NCBI RefSeq assembly: GCF_004342225.1
Contig: NZ_SMAR01000012.1
Location: 41,178 to 105,177, forward strand
Reading direction: 5' to 3'
DNA length: 64,000 bases
Source: Martelella mediterranea
Lineage (GTDB): Bacteria > Pseudomonadota > Alphaproteobacteria > Rhizobiales > Rhizobiaceae
The position numbers and the translations under genes are program-made. A model generated the notes under the pieces. That model was given only the letters and a program-made list of their open reading frames with translations. It did not search any database and was not told the DNA's origin. Of the stretch, positions 55,097 to 63,290 are shown piece after piece (position 1 is the stretch's first letter; each line of letters starts with the position of its first letter).

Positions 55097-55798
55097 ATGC
55101 GCCCCATCAACGAGATCATTATTCACTGCACGGCCACGCCTGAAGGCCGACCGGTCAGGGTTGCCGAAATCAACGAATGGCACCTTGAGCGCGGCTGGTC
55201 CGGCATTGGCTATCATCGCGTCATCCATCTTGACGGCCGTCGCGAAACAGGCCGTCCGATGGAGCGTATCGGCGCGCATGTCAAAGGCCACAATACCGGT
55301 ACGATCGGCGTGGTCTATGTCGGCGGCATGAACCGCGACTTCACGGCGGCTGCCGACACGCGGACGCCCGCCCAAAAAGAAGCGCTTCTGGCCGAAATCA
55401 TCGATCTGCGCGATCGGTTCGATATCGGAAAGATCAGCGGTCATCACGACTATGATGCGGGCAAGGCCTGCCCTTCCTTCGACGCCCGTCCGGAATACGC
55501 CCACCTATTCCCCGCAATGGAAGAGATTGCTTCGTTCGAAGACGCGGTTCTGCAGCGCGGCGATATTGGCCCGGTCGTCGTTATCTGGACAGAGCAGCTT
55601 CACGATTTCCGCGAGATGATCGGCCACAAATGGCCGGTGCAGCCGACCGATACCTTCGATCACACAATCGAGATGGTCACCATCTGGTTCCAGAAGCATC
55701 GCGGCATTGTTGCTGATGGCATTGTCGGCCCGCAAACCCGTGATGAAATGGACCGGGCGCTGGCCGGAAAACCGCCCTTCAGGGCGATGGAGCTGTGA
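55097..55798 (+). CDS. Endolysin, N-acetylmuramoyl-L-alanine amidase
   Basis: A 233-aa phage lysin. The amidase_2/PGRP domain begins MRPINEIIIHCTATPEGRPV, with zinc ligands in IHCTA, a later HLD segment and SGHHDYDAGKACPSFD. A C-terminal peptidoglycan-binding-like part includes GIVADGIVGPQTRDEM. It has no signal peptide, so it depends on a holin for release. It is followed 2 bases later by a probable holin. Confidence 0.92.
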   Translation: MRPINEIIIHCTATPEGRPVRVAEINEWHLERGWSGIGYHRVIHLDGRRETGRPMERIGAHVKGHNTGTIGVVYVGGMNRDFTAAADTRTPAQKEALLAEIIDLRDRFDIGKISGHHDYDAGKACPSFDARPEYAHLFPAMEEIASFEDAVLQRGDIGPVVVIWTEQLHDFREMIGHKWPVQPTDTFDHTIEMVTIWFQKHRGIVADGIVGPQTRDEMDRALAGKPPFRAMEL

Positions 55799-55800
55799 TC

Positions 55801-56049
55801 ATGGAGAAGCCAAGCTATCGCAGCTCCAAGCGCTTTATGGGCATTTCCCATGCGCTCGCCTGGGCGGTGATTTTCATCATCGTTGTATCCGCGTCCTATG
55901 GTTCAGACGGCGCGCTTGCACTTGCGCCGACCATCATTCCTCTGATGGTCGGAATGATCCTCGCTTTGCTCGGCATCCATCGCGGTCTTGGTTCCGTCGA
56001 CATGCGCACCATCGCCCGTTTCGGCGGCCAGCCGGAAAAGGGAAGCTAA
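55801..56049 (+). CDS. Putative holin
   Basis: An 82-aa membrane protein with two hydrophobic segments (ALAWAVIFIIVVSASYG and APTIIPLMVGMILALLGIH). A charged N-terminus and C-terminus flank them. The size, topology and position between endolysin and spanin genes fit a class II-like holin that permeabilises the inner membrane at lysis time. Its stop overlaps the next ATG (TAATG). Confidence 0.75.
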   Translation: MEKPSYRSSKRFMGISHALAWAVIFIIVVSASYGSDGALALAPTIIPLMVGMILALLGIHRGLGSVDMRTIARFGGQPEKGS

Positions 56050-56411
56050 TGCCCGCTTTTCTGGCGAAATATCTCTCACCGGGCGTGGTCGTTGTCGTGC
56101 TGTTATTGGTCACGACCGGCCTTGCGTTTCTGGCCGTCCGCGAAGTCAACGGCATGGTGAAGGATGCCAGGGCAAGTGCGGTGAGCGAGCGCGACGCCTT
56201 CTGGAAAGGCGAGATCGCCGAGGCGAATGCAGCGAAGAATGAAGCGGTCGCCGCGCAGCTGCGTGCTGTCATGCTCGCCGACAACAAAATTCGTGCGGCC
56301 GAGGCCGAAGCCGAAACCAAACTGAACGAAATGGAGAGAGCGAATGCGGCTTTGCCTGGTGGCGCTGCTTGCGGCCTTGGGCCTGAGCGCGTGCGTATCC
56401 TCCCCCGATGA
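56049..56411 (+). CDS. Rz-like inner-membrane spanin
   Basis: A 120-aa protein with one N-terminal transmembrane segment (SPGVVVVVLLLVTTGLAFLAV) and a long periplasmic coiled coil (ANAAKNEAVAAQLRAVM, ADNKIRAAEAEAETKLNEME). This is the i-spanin layout. An o-spanin lipoprotein gene starts inside it at 56344 in another frame, the hallmark nested Rz/Rz1 arrangement. Confidence 0.85.
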   Translation: MPAFLAKYLSPGVVVVVLLLVTTGLAFLAVREVNGMVKDARASAVSERDAFWKGEIAEANAAKNEAVAAQLRAVMLADNKIRAAEAEAETKLNEMERANAALPGGAACGLGPERVRILPR

Positions 56412-56640
56412 ACCGATCGTCATCACTGAGATAGTTAAACCGGTACTGCCGTCAGAGGCGCGCAAACCATGCCAGTCGCCTTCTGCGTTGCCGGATGATC
56501 GAGGCCTGACCGAGGCTGAAGTGACTTCGCTTTGGGGCGCTGATCGTGTGTCGCTGAAAACGTGCGAGACCCGGCGCGCGGCCGCCGTCAACGCGGTTGA
56601 TGCTGCGCCGGAAACGATGGAGGCCGATGGTGGTTATTGA
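56344..56640 (+). CDS. Rz1-like outer-membrane spanin lipoprotein
   Basis: A 98-aa lipoprotein: signal MRLCLVALLAALGLSAC with the lipobox cysteine at 17, then a Pro-containing periplasmic tail. It overlaps the i-spanin gene by 68 bases in a different frame. The pair would fuse inner and outer membranes in the final step of lysis. Its end overlaps the DUF2730 gene by 14 bases. Confidence 0.85.
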   Translation: MRLCLVALLAALGLSACVSSPDEPIVITEIVKPVLPSEARKPCQSPSALPDDRGLTEAEVTSLWGADRVSLKTCETRRAAAVNAVDAAPETMEADGGY

Positions 56641-56968
56641 AGTCGGCACGTTTCTGCCCGTACTCACCGCGATTTCCTTGTTCATATCGATCGGCTCGTT
56701 TGTGCATTCGATCTTCACCGCCCGTGCGAAAGGCAACACTGCAAAGCTGGAGTCACTTGAGGAGGAAGTCACCAAGCTGGACCGCCGCACATTGAATGTC
56801 GAGGCAGAGGTCAAGCAGCTTCCGGGCAAAGACGAGTTGAACAAGCTGGAGCTTTCACTGGCCAAGCTTGAAGGCACGGTCACAGCAACAGGCCAGGCCG
56901 TTGGACGTGTTTCCATGACCGTGGATCGTATCGACAACTATCTCAGAAACCGGGGTGAAGGTGCATGA
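56627..56968 (+). CDS. DUF2730 family phage protein
   Basis: A 113-aa protein with one N-terminal membrane segment (TFLPVLTAISLFISIGSFV) and a coiled coil (AKLESLEEEVTKLDRRTLNVEAEV in two heptad blocks). It matches the DUF2730 (Mu gp25-like) family, which lies before the terminase genes. GGAGG precedes the ATG at 56627. Role in the virion or lysis is unknown. Confidence 0.82.
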   Translation: MVVIEVGTFLPVLTAISLFISIGSFVHSIFTARAKGNTAKLESLEEEVTKLDRRTLNVEAEVKQLPGKDELNKLELSLAKLEGTVTATGQAVGRVSMTVDRIDNYLRNRGEGA

Positions 56969-57261
56969 ATTTTGAAGAAATTTCCACCCGCGATGCACGG
57001 CTGATCATGCTCAAAGGGCTGGCTGGCGAAGTTGATGGTGCATTGAACGAAACTTTGCTCACAGCGGTTCTTCGTACCTTCGGTCATAATCGCAGCCGCG
57101 ACTATGTGCGCACGCAAATCCGCAAGCTGGAAGAGTTGGGCGCTGTCACCGTTACCGAAGCCGGTTCTGTGCTGATTGCCTCCATCACCCGCGCCGGGCT
57201 TGATCATGTCGAGCGCCGTTCGATTATCGAAGGTGTCGACCGTCCATCACCGGGAGTTTGA
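56965..57261 (+). CDS. Mu gp26-like winged-helix protein
   Basis: A 98-aa protein: RLIMLKGLAGEVDGALNET, TFGHNRSRDYVRTQIRKLEEL and GSVLIASITRAGLDHV. This is the winged-helix-like ArsR-fold gene that precedes DUF3486 in Mu-like phages. It overlaps both neighbours by four bases or lies adjacent, so the packaging genes are one operon. Confidence 0.82.
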   Translation: MNFEEISTRDARLIMLKGLAGEVDGALNETLLTAVLRTFGHNRSRDYVRTQIRKLEELGAVTVTEAGSVLIASITRAGLDHVERRSIIEGVDRPSPGV

Positions 57262-57263
57262 GC

Positions 57264-57866
57264 ATGGCGACCAGAGGACGCGGCCGACTATCCAAGATCG
57301 ATCTTTTACCCGAAGAATGTGACGATGTTGTCGCGTGGGCAGCGCAGGAAATGGCCGATCGCGACCGACCCTTAACCGAGATCTATCCGGAGTTCCGCGA
57401 CAAGCTGATTGCCGTCCAGGGCGAATATGGCGTTGCCTTTGACATCCCATCTTTCTCCGCCTTCCACCGGCACTCAGTCAAGCTGGCGCAGATGACGCGC
57501 AGGCTTGAGCAGACCCGCGAAATGGCCGCGATCATTTCCGAGCGCATGGATGCCGAAGCTTCCGATGATTTGACGCTGATTGCCGCCGAGGCGATCAAGA
57601 CGCTGATCTTCGAACTGCTCCAGTCTTCCGGCGAAAGCGGCCTTTCCACGAAGGGCGCTCAAGAGTTGGCCAATGCGCTGCGGGCGGCCACTGCCGCTCA
57701 GTCCGTCTCCACCACACGCCGCCAGAAGGTCGAGGCCGCGTTCGAAGCGAAGACAGAAGAGGTTATCGAGAAGGTCTCGCAGGAAGCCGGTCTCTCCTCT
57801 GAGACTATTGCACAGCTCCGCCGTGATTTCCTCGGCGTCAGACCGAAGGAAGGCCGCGCTTCATGA
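57264..57866 (+). CDS. DUF3486 protein, probable small terminase subunit
   Basis: A 200-aa protein equivalent to Mu gp27. It starts MATRGRGRLSKIDLLPEE and has the family segment PSFSAFHRHSVKLA. It probably recognises phage DNA for packaging with the large terminase that follows after a 4-base overlap. The 57258 ATG two codons earlier is an alternative start. Confidence 0.87.
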   Translation: MATRGRGRLSKIDLLPEECDDVVAWAAQEMADRDRPLTEIYPEFRDKLIAVQGEYGVAFDIPSFSAFHRHSVKLAQMTRRLEQTREMAAIISERMDAEASDDLTLIAAEAIKTLIFELLQSSGESGLSTKGAQELANALRAATAAQSVSTTRRQKVEAAFEAKTEEVIEKVSQEAGLSSETIAQLRRDFLGVRPKEGRAS

Positions 57867-59524
57867 AGGGCAAACAGAACATTCCACGCGGGGAATGGCG
57901 CGACCCGATCCTGCCGCGCGAACCTGACAAGCTGCCGGAAGAATGGCCGCGCGGCGCGGATATCCCTGACGAACTGGACCCGCTTGCCGATGGCGTTCTC
58001 ATGCTCCATCAAAGCGAGTGGCTGGAAGATGAAAGTGACCTGAAGGCGTGTGCAAAGGGCCGACGCACCGGCATCACCTTTGCCGAGGCGCTGGACGATA
58101 CGCTGATTGCCGCCGCCAAGCGCTCGGCGGGCGGGCAAAATGTTTTCTATATTGGTGATACCAAGGATAAAGGCCGCGAGTTCATCGGCTATGTGGCGCA
58201 ATTCGCAAAGACGGTTGCCAAGCAGCTCGTGTCGATCGAAGACAGTTTCTTCACCGACCAGAAGGCCGACGGCTCAACCCGCCAGATCGCTTCTTATGTC
58301 ATTCGCTTTGCATCCGGCTTCCGCGTCGAGGCGCTCTCGTCCCGGCCGGAAAATATTCGTGGCCTGCAGGGCGTCGTCGTCATCGATGAGGCTGCGTTTC
58401 ACAAGGATGTCCGTGAAGTCCTGGATGCGGTAAACGCGCTTCTGATCTGGGGTGGCAAGATCCGCGTGATCTCCTCGCACAATGGCAACCTGAACCCGTT
58501 CAACGAATTGCTGCGCGAGGCGCGTGCGGGCAAGGTACCGTTCAGCGTCCACGAAATCCCGTTCACCGATGCTGTCACAAATGGTCTCTATCGCCGGGTC
58601 TGCCTGATCAAAGGGGCCGAATGGACCGAAGAAGGCGAGCGCGAATGGGAAGGGCAAATCCGCAATTCCTATGGTGTGCGCACTGCCAAAATGCGGCAGG
58701 AGCTGGACGCAATCCCTGCCGATGCCGAAGGCGCGGCGCTTTCCCGCGTCCAGATTGAAGCCTGCATGAAACAGGGCATTCCGGTCATTCGCTGGGCCTG
58801 CAACGACGATTTCAAGAATGCGTCTGATGACGTGCGCACCCGCGCGGCGCTGGATTTCTGCGAGAAGGAACTGAAGCCTGTTCTCGACCGGCTGGACAAA
58901 CGCCGGTCGCATTATTTCGGTGAGGACTTTGCGCGCAAGGGCGATGCGACGGTCATCCTGCCGCTTGAACTTGGCCGGGATCTCGTTCGCCGTGCCGTGG
59001 CCCAGGTTGAATTGCGCAATGTGCCCTTCGATCAGCAGCGCGAGATCCTGTTTTATATCGTTGACCGCTTGCCGCGCATGTCTGGCGGTGCGCTCGATGC
59101 GCGCGGCAATGGTGCCTATCTGGCGGAAAAGGCAGCCCAGCGCTATGGCTCGAATGTCGTTGAGGTTCAGCTTTCCGACAGCTGGTACAAGACCGAGATG
59201 CCCGCCTATCTTGAAGCTTTCGGCGACAAGACGATTGTGCTGCCTGCCAGCGAAGACACGCTCACCGATCATCAGGCGCTCGCCTATGTCAACGGCTATG
59301 TGAAGATCCCGGACAATCACCGCTTCAAAGGCACGGACGGCTTTGACCGCCATGGCGACAGCGCCATTGCAGGCGCGCTGGCCTATTTCGCAACACGGCA
59401 GGAGATCGAGATCATCGAATATACCGGCGCACACGAGACGGTCGATGAAGGCGTGAAGCTGTTTGACGACGATGAAACCACCGGCGGCGGCATGCTGCCG
59501 GAACTTTCCGGAGGCCTTTACTGA
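57863..59524 (+). CDS. Phage terminase large subunit (Mu gp28-like)
   Basis: A 553-aa DNA-packaging motor. The ATPase part has a deviant Walker A region (KGRRTGITFA) and Walker B VVVIDEAAFHKD, with the coupling motif VISSHNG. The C-terminal RNase H-like nuclease domain has acidic residues in FGEDFARKGDATV and RHGDSAIAGALAYF. Length is normal for Mu relatives (about 550 aa). It shares one base with the portal gene start region. Confidence 0.94.
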   Translation: MKGKQNIPRGEWRDPILPREPDKLPEEWPRGADIPDELDPLADGVLMLHQSEWLEDESDLKACAKGRRTGITFAEALDDTLIAAAKRSAGGQNVFYIGDTKDKGREFIGYVAQFAKTVAKQLVSIEDSFFTDQKADGSTRQIASYVIRFASGFRVEALSSRPENIRGLQGVVVIDEAAFHKDVREVLDAVNALLIWGGKIRVISSHNGNLNPFNELLREARAGKVPFSVHEIPFTDAVTNGLYRRVCLIKGAEWTEEGEREWEGQIRNSYGVRTAKMRQELDAIPADAEGAALSRVQIEACMKQGIPVIRWACNDDFKNASDDVRTRAALDFCEKELKPVLDRLDKRRSHYFGEDFARKGDATVILPLELGRDLVRRAVAQVELRNVPFDQQREILFYIVDRLPRMSGGALDARGNGAYLAEKAAQRYGSNVVEVQLSDSWYKTEMPAYLEAFGDKTIVLPASEDTLTDHQALAYVNGYVKIPDNHRFKGTDGFDRHGDSAIAGALAYFATRQEIEIIEYTGAHETVDEGVKLFDDDETTGGGMLPELSGGLY

Positions 59525-61101
59525 TGGTGCTCTATGACCACCGTGGTGAACCAATAAAAACCGCCAAACTGAAAGAAGAGTTCGCAGCGCCTGAAACGTT
59601 CGGCGTACGCTCGGTCTGGCAGGACACGATTGCCAGCGGTCTCACGCCGCATGGTCTGGCCTATCTGCTCGACCAGGCAGCGCGCGGTTATCATGAGCGT
59701 TACATTGCGTTGGCCAGTGAGATGGAGGAACGGGATCTTCATTATGCTGCGGTTCTTTCCACGCGAAAGCTCGCCATTGCAGGAATTGCCCCGACAGTGA
59801 CAGCGGCTTCCGACAGTTCGGAAGACGAAAAGATAGCCGACGATGTGCGCTGGCTCGTCAGTCAGCCCGAATTCATCGACGATTACGTGCTGGATTTGCT
59901 TGATGCGCTCGGAAAGGGCTTTTCCGTTGTCGAAACGCTCTGGGACTTTTCCGAGCGACAATGGTGGCCGAAAGGTTATCGCTGGCGCGACCAGCGCTAT
60001 TTCGTCATCGACCGAAGAGATGGTGAGACGCTCCGCCTGAAAGATGGCACCAATCTGCAGGGCATTGATCTTCCTGCTTTCCAGTTCACCATTCATCATC
60101 CGAAGTTGAAAAGCGGTCTGCCGGTGCGTGGCGGGCTGGCGCGTCTTGCTGCCTGGGCGTTTCTGTTCAAGTCCTACACGCTTAAAGACTGGATGGCGTT
60201 TCTGGAAGTCTACGGCATGCCGTTCCGTGTTGGCCGCTATGGCAAGGGAACGTCGCCGGAAGAACGGCGCGTGTTGTTGAAAGCCGTGCGCCAGCTTTCC
60301 TCCGATGCCGCAGCGATCATTCCGCGCGAAATGGATATCGAGTTTATCGAAGCCAAAGGCGGCTCCGGCAATGCGGTCTTTGCTGCCAAGGCGGAGTATC
60401 TCGACAAGCAATTATCAAAAGGTGTGCTCGGGCAGACCATGACCAGCGATGATGGTGCGTCGATGGCGCAGGCGCAGATCCATGAAAATGTCCGCATGGA
60501 TATTGCGCATGCAGATGCTCGTCAGATTGTCGCTACGATCAACCGTGATCTGATCCGGCCGTTTGTGGATCTGAACCATGGTTCGCGCGACAAGTATCCA
60601 CGGGTTGAATGGCCGATTGCTGAGCCTGAAGACGTCAAGGCTTTGGCTCAGGCACTGGAAAAACTTGTTCCACTCGGCCTCAAGGTTTCAATGTCCGACA
60701 TTCGAAGCAAACTTGCCTTGGATGAACCGGAGGATGAGGAAGAGGTTCTCACAGCGCCAGCCGCCCCGCCATCAGCGGCTCCGCCACCGGAAGAACCACC
60801 GGAAGAACCACCGGAAACGGCACGGTTGAAGCCATGCGCGCATTGCGGTGAGGTGCACACCGCCGCCACCGAACAGAGCGAACTGGATGCGCTGGCCGAA
60901 GACGCGCTTGCCAATTGGGAGACCGACCTTGAGCCGATGATAAAGCCGCTTCGAGACCTGTTTGAACGGGCGACATCCTATGAAGATATCGAAAACGGAC
61001 TGGATGATCTGATCGCCAAAATGGATGCAGGTCCGGTCGCCGATCGGCTGGCGAAGCTCGCAATGAAAGCGCGCGGCCTTGGCGATCTCGCAGATGAATA
61101 A
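59524..61101 (+). CDS. Portal protein (DUF935, Mu gp29-like)
   Basis: A 525-aa head portal. It shows ERDLHYAAVLSTRKLA, GKGFSVVETLWDF, TLKDWMAFLEVYGMPFRVG and LSKGVLGQTMTSDDGASMAQ, all typical of DUF935. A Pro/Glu-rich linker (PPPEEPPEEPPE) near residue 420 precedes a HCGEVH motif and an acidic C-terminal region. The portal forms the DNA channel at the capsid vertex. Confidence 0.94.
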   Translation: MVLYDHRGEPIKTAKLKEEFAAPETFGVRSVWQDTIASGLTPHGLAYLLDQAARGYHERYIALASEMEERDLHYAAVLSTRKLAIAGIAPTVTAASDSSEDEKIADDVRWLVSQPEFIDDYVLDLLDALGKGFSVVETLWDFSERQWWPKGYRWRDQRYFVIDRRDGETLRLKDGTNLQGIDLPAFQFTIHHPKLKSGLPVRGGLARLAAWAFLFKSYTLKDWMAFLEVYGMPFRVGRYGKGTSPEERRVLLKAVRQLSSDAAAIIPREMDIEFIEAKGGSGNAVFAAKAEYLDKQLSKGVLGQTMTSDDGASMAQAQIHENVRMDIAHADARQIVATINRDLIRPFVDLNHGSRDKYPRVEWPIAEPEDVKALAQALEKLVPLGLKVSMSDIRSKLALDEPEDEEEVLTAPAAPPSAAPPPEEPPEEPPETARLKPCAHCGEVHTAATEQSELDALAEDALANWETDLEPMIKPLRDLFERATSYEDIENGLDDLIAKMDAGPVADRLAKLAMKARGLGDLADE

Positions 61102-61151
61102 TCCGGCGAAGCCGCAAGCGCGACCGCGCGGCGGCAGTGTGAGGACAAAAC

Positions 61152-62366
61152 ATGTCTGATCTGTTCAAAACCGCACCGAAAGAGGTCACGCGCTATTTTG
61201 ACAGCAAAGGATCGGTGCCGACTTTCGACTGGCGCGACATTGCACCGGACGAACATGCCTTCACCTTCACCGTTGCCAAGACGGCTGGCTTTGATGTCCT
61301 GGACGATATCCACGATGAGCTTGCAAGGGCGGTGCGCGATCAGGTGCCCTTCGAGGAATTCCGCCAAAGCCTCACGCCAACGCTGCAGAAGAAAGGCTGG
61401 TGGGGCCGCGCCATCGCCACCGACCCGAAGACCGGTGTTCCCGATATCGTCCAGCTCGGTTCGCCGCACCGTCTCAAAACCATCTATTGGGCGAACACGC
61501 GCACGGCCTATGCGGCCGGTGAATGGGAACGCACCCAGCGCAACAAGGCGTTTCTGCCCTTCATCCTTTACCAACGCACAATCGCCCGCGATCCGCGCGA
61601 CGAGCATCTGGGCTTTGTCGGGATCGTTTTGCCGGTCGAACATCCCTTTTGGGAAACGCACTACCCGCCGAACGGTTGGGGCTGCGAATGCACGGTGCGG
61701 CAGATCTCGCGGCGCGAGGCGATTGCACTTGGCTGGTCGGAAGATCAGGAAGAGCCGGTCGTTGTTTTCGAGAACTGGAAGAACAAGCGCACCGGCAAGA
61801 CCGAGAAAGTGCCGCGCGGCATAGATCCCGGTTGGGCGCAAAACCCCGGCAAGAACCGCGCGAAGAATGTTTCGAGCTTCCTGTCGGATCGCGTCGCGGC
61901 CCTTCCGGGTAATCGGCGCACCGCCGCGATTGAGGACATTGTCGGCTCACCGCTTCTGAAGGCGATGTATGAGAAGCCGAAGAAAGGCATGTTCCTGCCC
62001 ATTGCCCCCGTCAGGCAGGACCTCGCCCAGGCACTTGGCGCAGAGCCAAGCTTCGTGCGGTTGTCATCGGATAGCCTGCAGCACATGATCAACGAACGCA
62101 AAGAACGTGGGCTGACCCTTGAGGATATGAGCTCTGCCCTGACCGTCGCCGCGAACCCGGAAGCGGCCATTCCGCTCAAATCGAAAAAGGGGTTCACCTA
62201 CCTGGGAGAAGCCAATGGCAAAAAATGGCGGCTCGTCGTGAAAGCGGTCACGAATGTGCGTAGCGGCGAGACGGAATGGTGGCTTAACAGCTTTCACCGC
62301 AAAACGCGCAAAGAGATTGACCGCATCGTCAGACGGGCAGAGAGAGACGGCACATTGCTGAAATGA
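61152..62366 (+). CDS. Phage head morphogenesis protein (Mu gpF-like) with C-terminal PBECR-like nuclease domain
   Basis: A 404-aa minor head protein. The gpF region includes TIYWANTRTAYAAGEW, DPRDEHLGFVGIVLPVEHPFWE and PNGWGCECTVRQIS, with the CxC metal pair. The C-terminal 60 residues (YLGEANGKKWRLVVKAV, GETEWWLNSFHRKTRKEID) resemble PBECR domains, toxin-type RNase folds fused to phage head proteins. The domain could be injected with DNA. It is the last recognisable head gene in the window. Confidence 0.87.
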   Translation: MSDLFKTAPKEVTRYFDSKGSVPTFDWRDIAPDEHAFTFTVAKTAGFDVLDDIHDELARAVRDQVPFEEFRQSLTPTLQKKGWWGRAIATDPKTGVPDIVQLGSPHRLKTIYWANTRTAYAAGEWERTQRNKAFLPFILYQRTIARDPRDEHLGFVGIVLPVEHPFWETHYPPNGWGCECTVRQISRREAIALGWSEDQEEPVVVFENWKNKRTGKTEKVPRGIDPGWAQNPGKNRAKNVSSFLSDRVAALPGNRRTAAIEDIVGSPLLKAMYEKPKKGMFLPIAPVRQDLAQALGAEPSFVRLSSDSLQHMINERKERGLTLEDMSSALTVAANPEAAIPLKSKKGFTYLGEANGKKWRLVVKAVTNVRSGETEWWLNSFHRKTRKEIDRIVRRAERDGTLLK

Positions 62367-62589
62367 GAATAACGGCGTGGAAGGTCGTGAACTCCTTCGC
62401 TGATCCGGCAAGCCGTCCAGGTAGCACGAAAATGGCTCACGCCGTGAGCACATAGTTCCACAGTTTCCAGTTTTTTTCAACTGAGACAGGCTGTCCGTAG
62501 AAGCATCGCTAAGAGATACATTCTAGTTGACCGGTATTCGTAACTGCAACAATGTCTAGCAAGAGTGCTTCAGATAAGGTGGGCGTAAT
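62367..62589. other. Intergenic region after gpF
   Basis: No gene or terminator is clear in these 223 bases. In Mu the gpG and head protease genes would begin here, so this may be a deletion or insertion junction. Confidence 0.4.
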
Positions 62590-63234
62590 TTGGCAAAAAT
62601 TGAAACGATCCTTCGAAAGGCAATTGACGACCTACCGAAACAGGACCGCGCCCAAAGGATGCGCATATACACAAGAGCCTATTTGGCTGTGCGGCGGCAA
62701 ATGGATCGTATGAACCCGCGACCACCCCGCGCGATGTTTGATAGGCAGATTGCCAAAGTCGAGGATGCCATACTCAACGTAGAGTCCTCATTTTCGGAAG
62801 ATGATCCCACTGCCGAATTAGCCCATATGACTGACGAGGAAAATTCCGATATCGATCGACCGGACCTCTCGACTGGCAGTGACGCTTTTCTAGCGTTGAC
62901 CTTGGCAGAGCTGGAAGAATTGACGCATGATGCCATAGAGCGGGAAAAGAGCCATTGGACCCCGACTCAACTCATGAGACTTTGGGCCTCGGAGCATGAT
63001 GGTTCTAGTTCAATCCGTTTCCCGCCAATCAATCTAGTCGCTCACGACGAGCCTGGTCTTTCATTTCAACCTCGCGACGATGGTAGATATAGGCTAAAGC
63101 GTAGCGGCAAGGCCTCGACTGATGACCTGAATGATGTCAGCTTGCTTTGGGGAGAGCTGGTTGAAATCACGGCATTAATGATCGAGAAGGCCAGCGTTTC
63201 CAATACACATACCGAAATGTCCGTTGTCATATAA
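62590..63234 (+). CDS. Hypothetical protein downstream of the prophage head genes
   Basis: A 214-aa soluble acidic protein read from a TTG codon preceded by AAGGTGGG. The N-terminus (AKIETILRKAIDDLPKQDR, IYTRAYLAVRRQMDR) is helical and resembles hypothetical proteins common in Rhizobiales. The rest is not recognisable. The gene ends within 60 bases of IS DNA, so the C-terminus could be truncated. It could be cargo, or an immunity protein for the adjacent PBECR toxin; the latter is speculation from position. Confidence 0.6.
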   Translation: MAKIETILRKAIDDLPKQDRAQRMRIYTRAYLAVRRQMDRMNPRPPRAMFDRQIAKVEDAILNVESSFSEDDPTAELAHMTDEENSDIDRPDLSTGSDAFLALTLAELEELTHDAIEREKSHWTPTQLMRLWASEHDGSSSIRFPPINLVAHDEPGLSFQPRDDGRYRLKRSGKASTDDLNDVSLLWGELVEITALMIEKASVSNTHTEMSVVI

Positions 63235-63290
63235 AATGGGACATCAGAGCGGCTTGAGCATTGGAGGCTCTGGCTGGTTTGTGTGATTGA

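Larger units (their letters stand above)
46150..62366. mobile_element. Mu-like transposable prophage (truncated or interrupted)
   Basis: The order is c repressor (minus), ner, small genes, ParB-like, A, B, DUF3164, gemA, mor-like, lysis cassette, DUF2730, gp26-like, DUF3486, terminase, portal and gpF, as in Mu relatives. The left end lies between the helicase stop (46131) and the repressor stop (46169), and a TG at 46152 is a candidate terminus. Scaffold/protease, capsid and tail genes do not follow inside the window; the right end was not found. Confidence 0.88.

Noticed and set aside
58274..59554. 426-codon open frame on the minus strand
   Set aside because: It is antisense to the terminase large subunit; its length reflects the GC-rich codon pattern.
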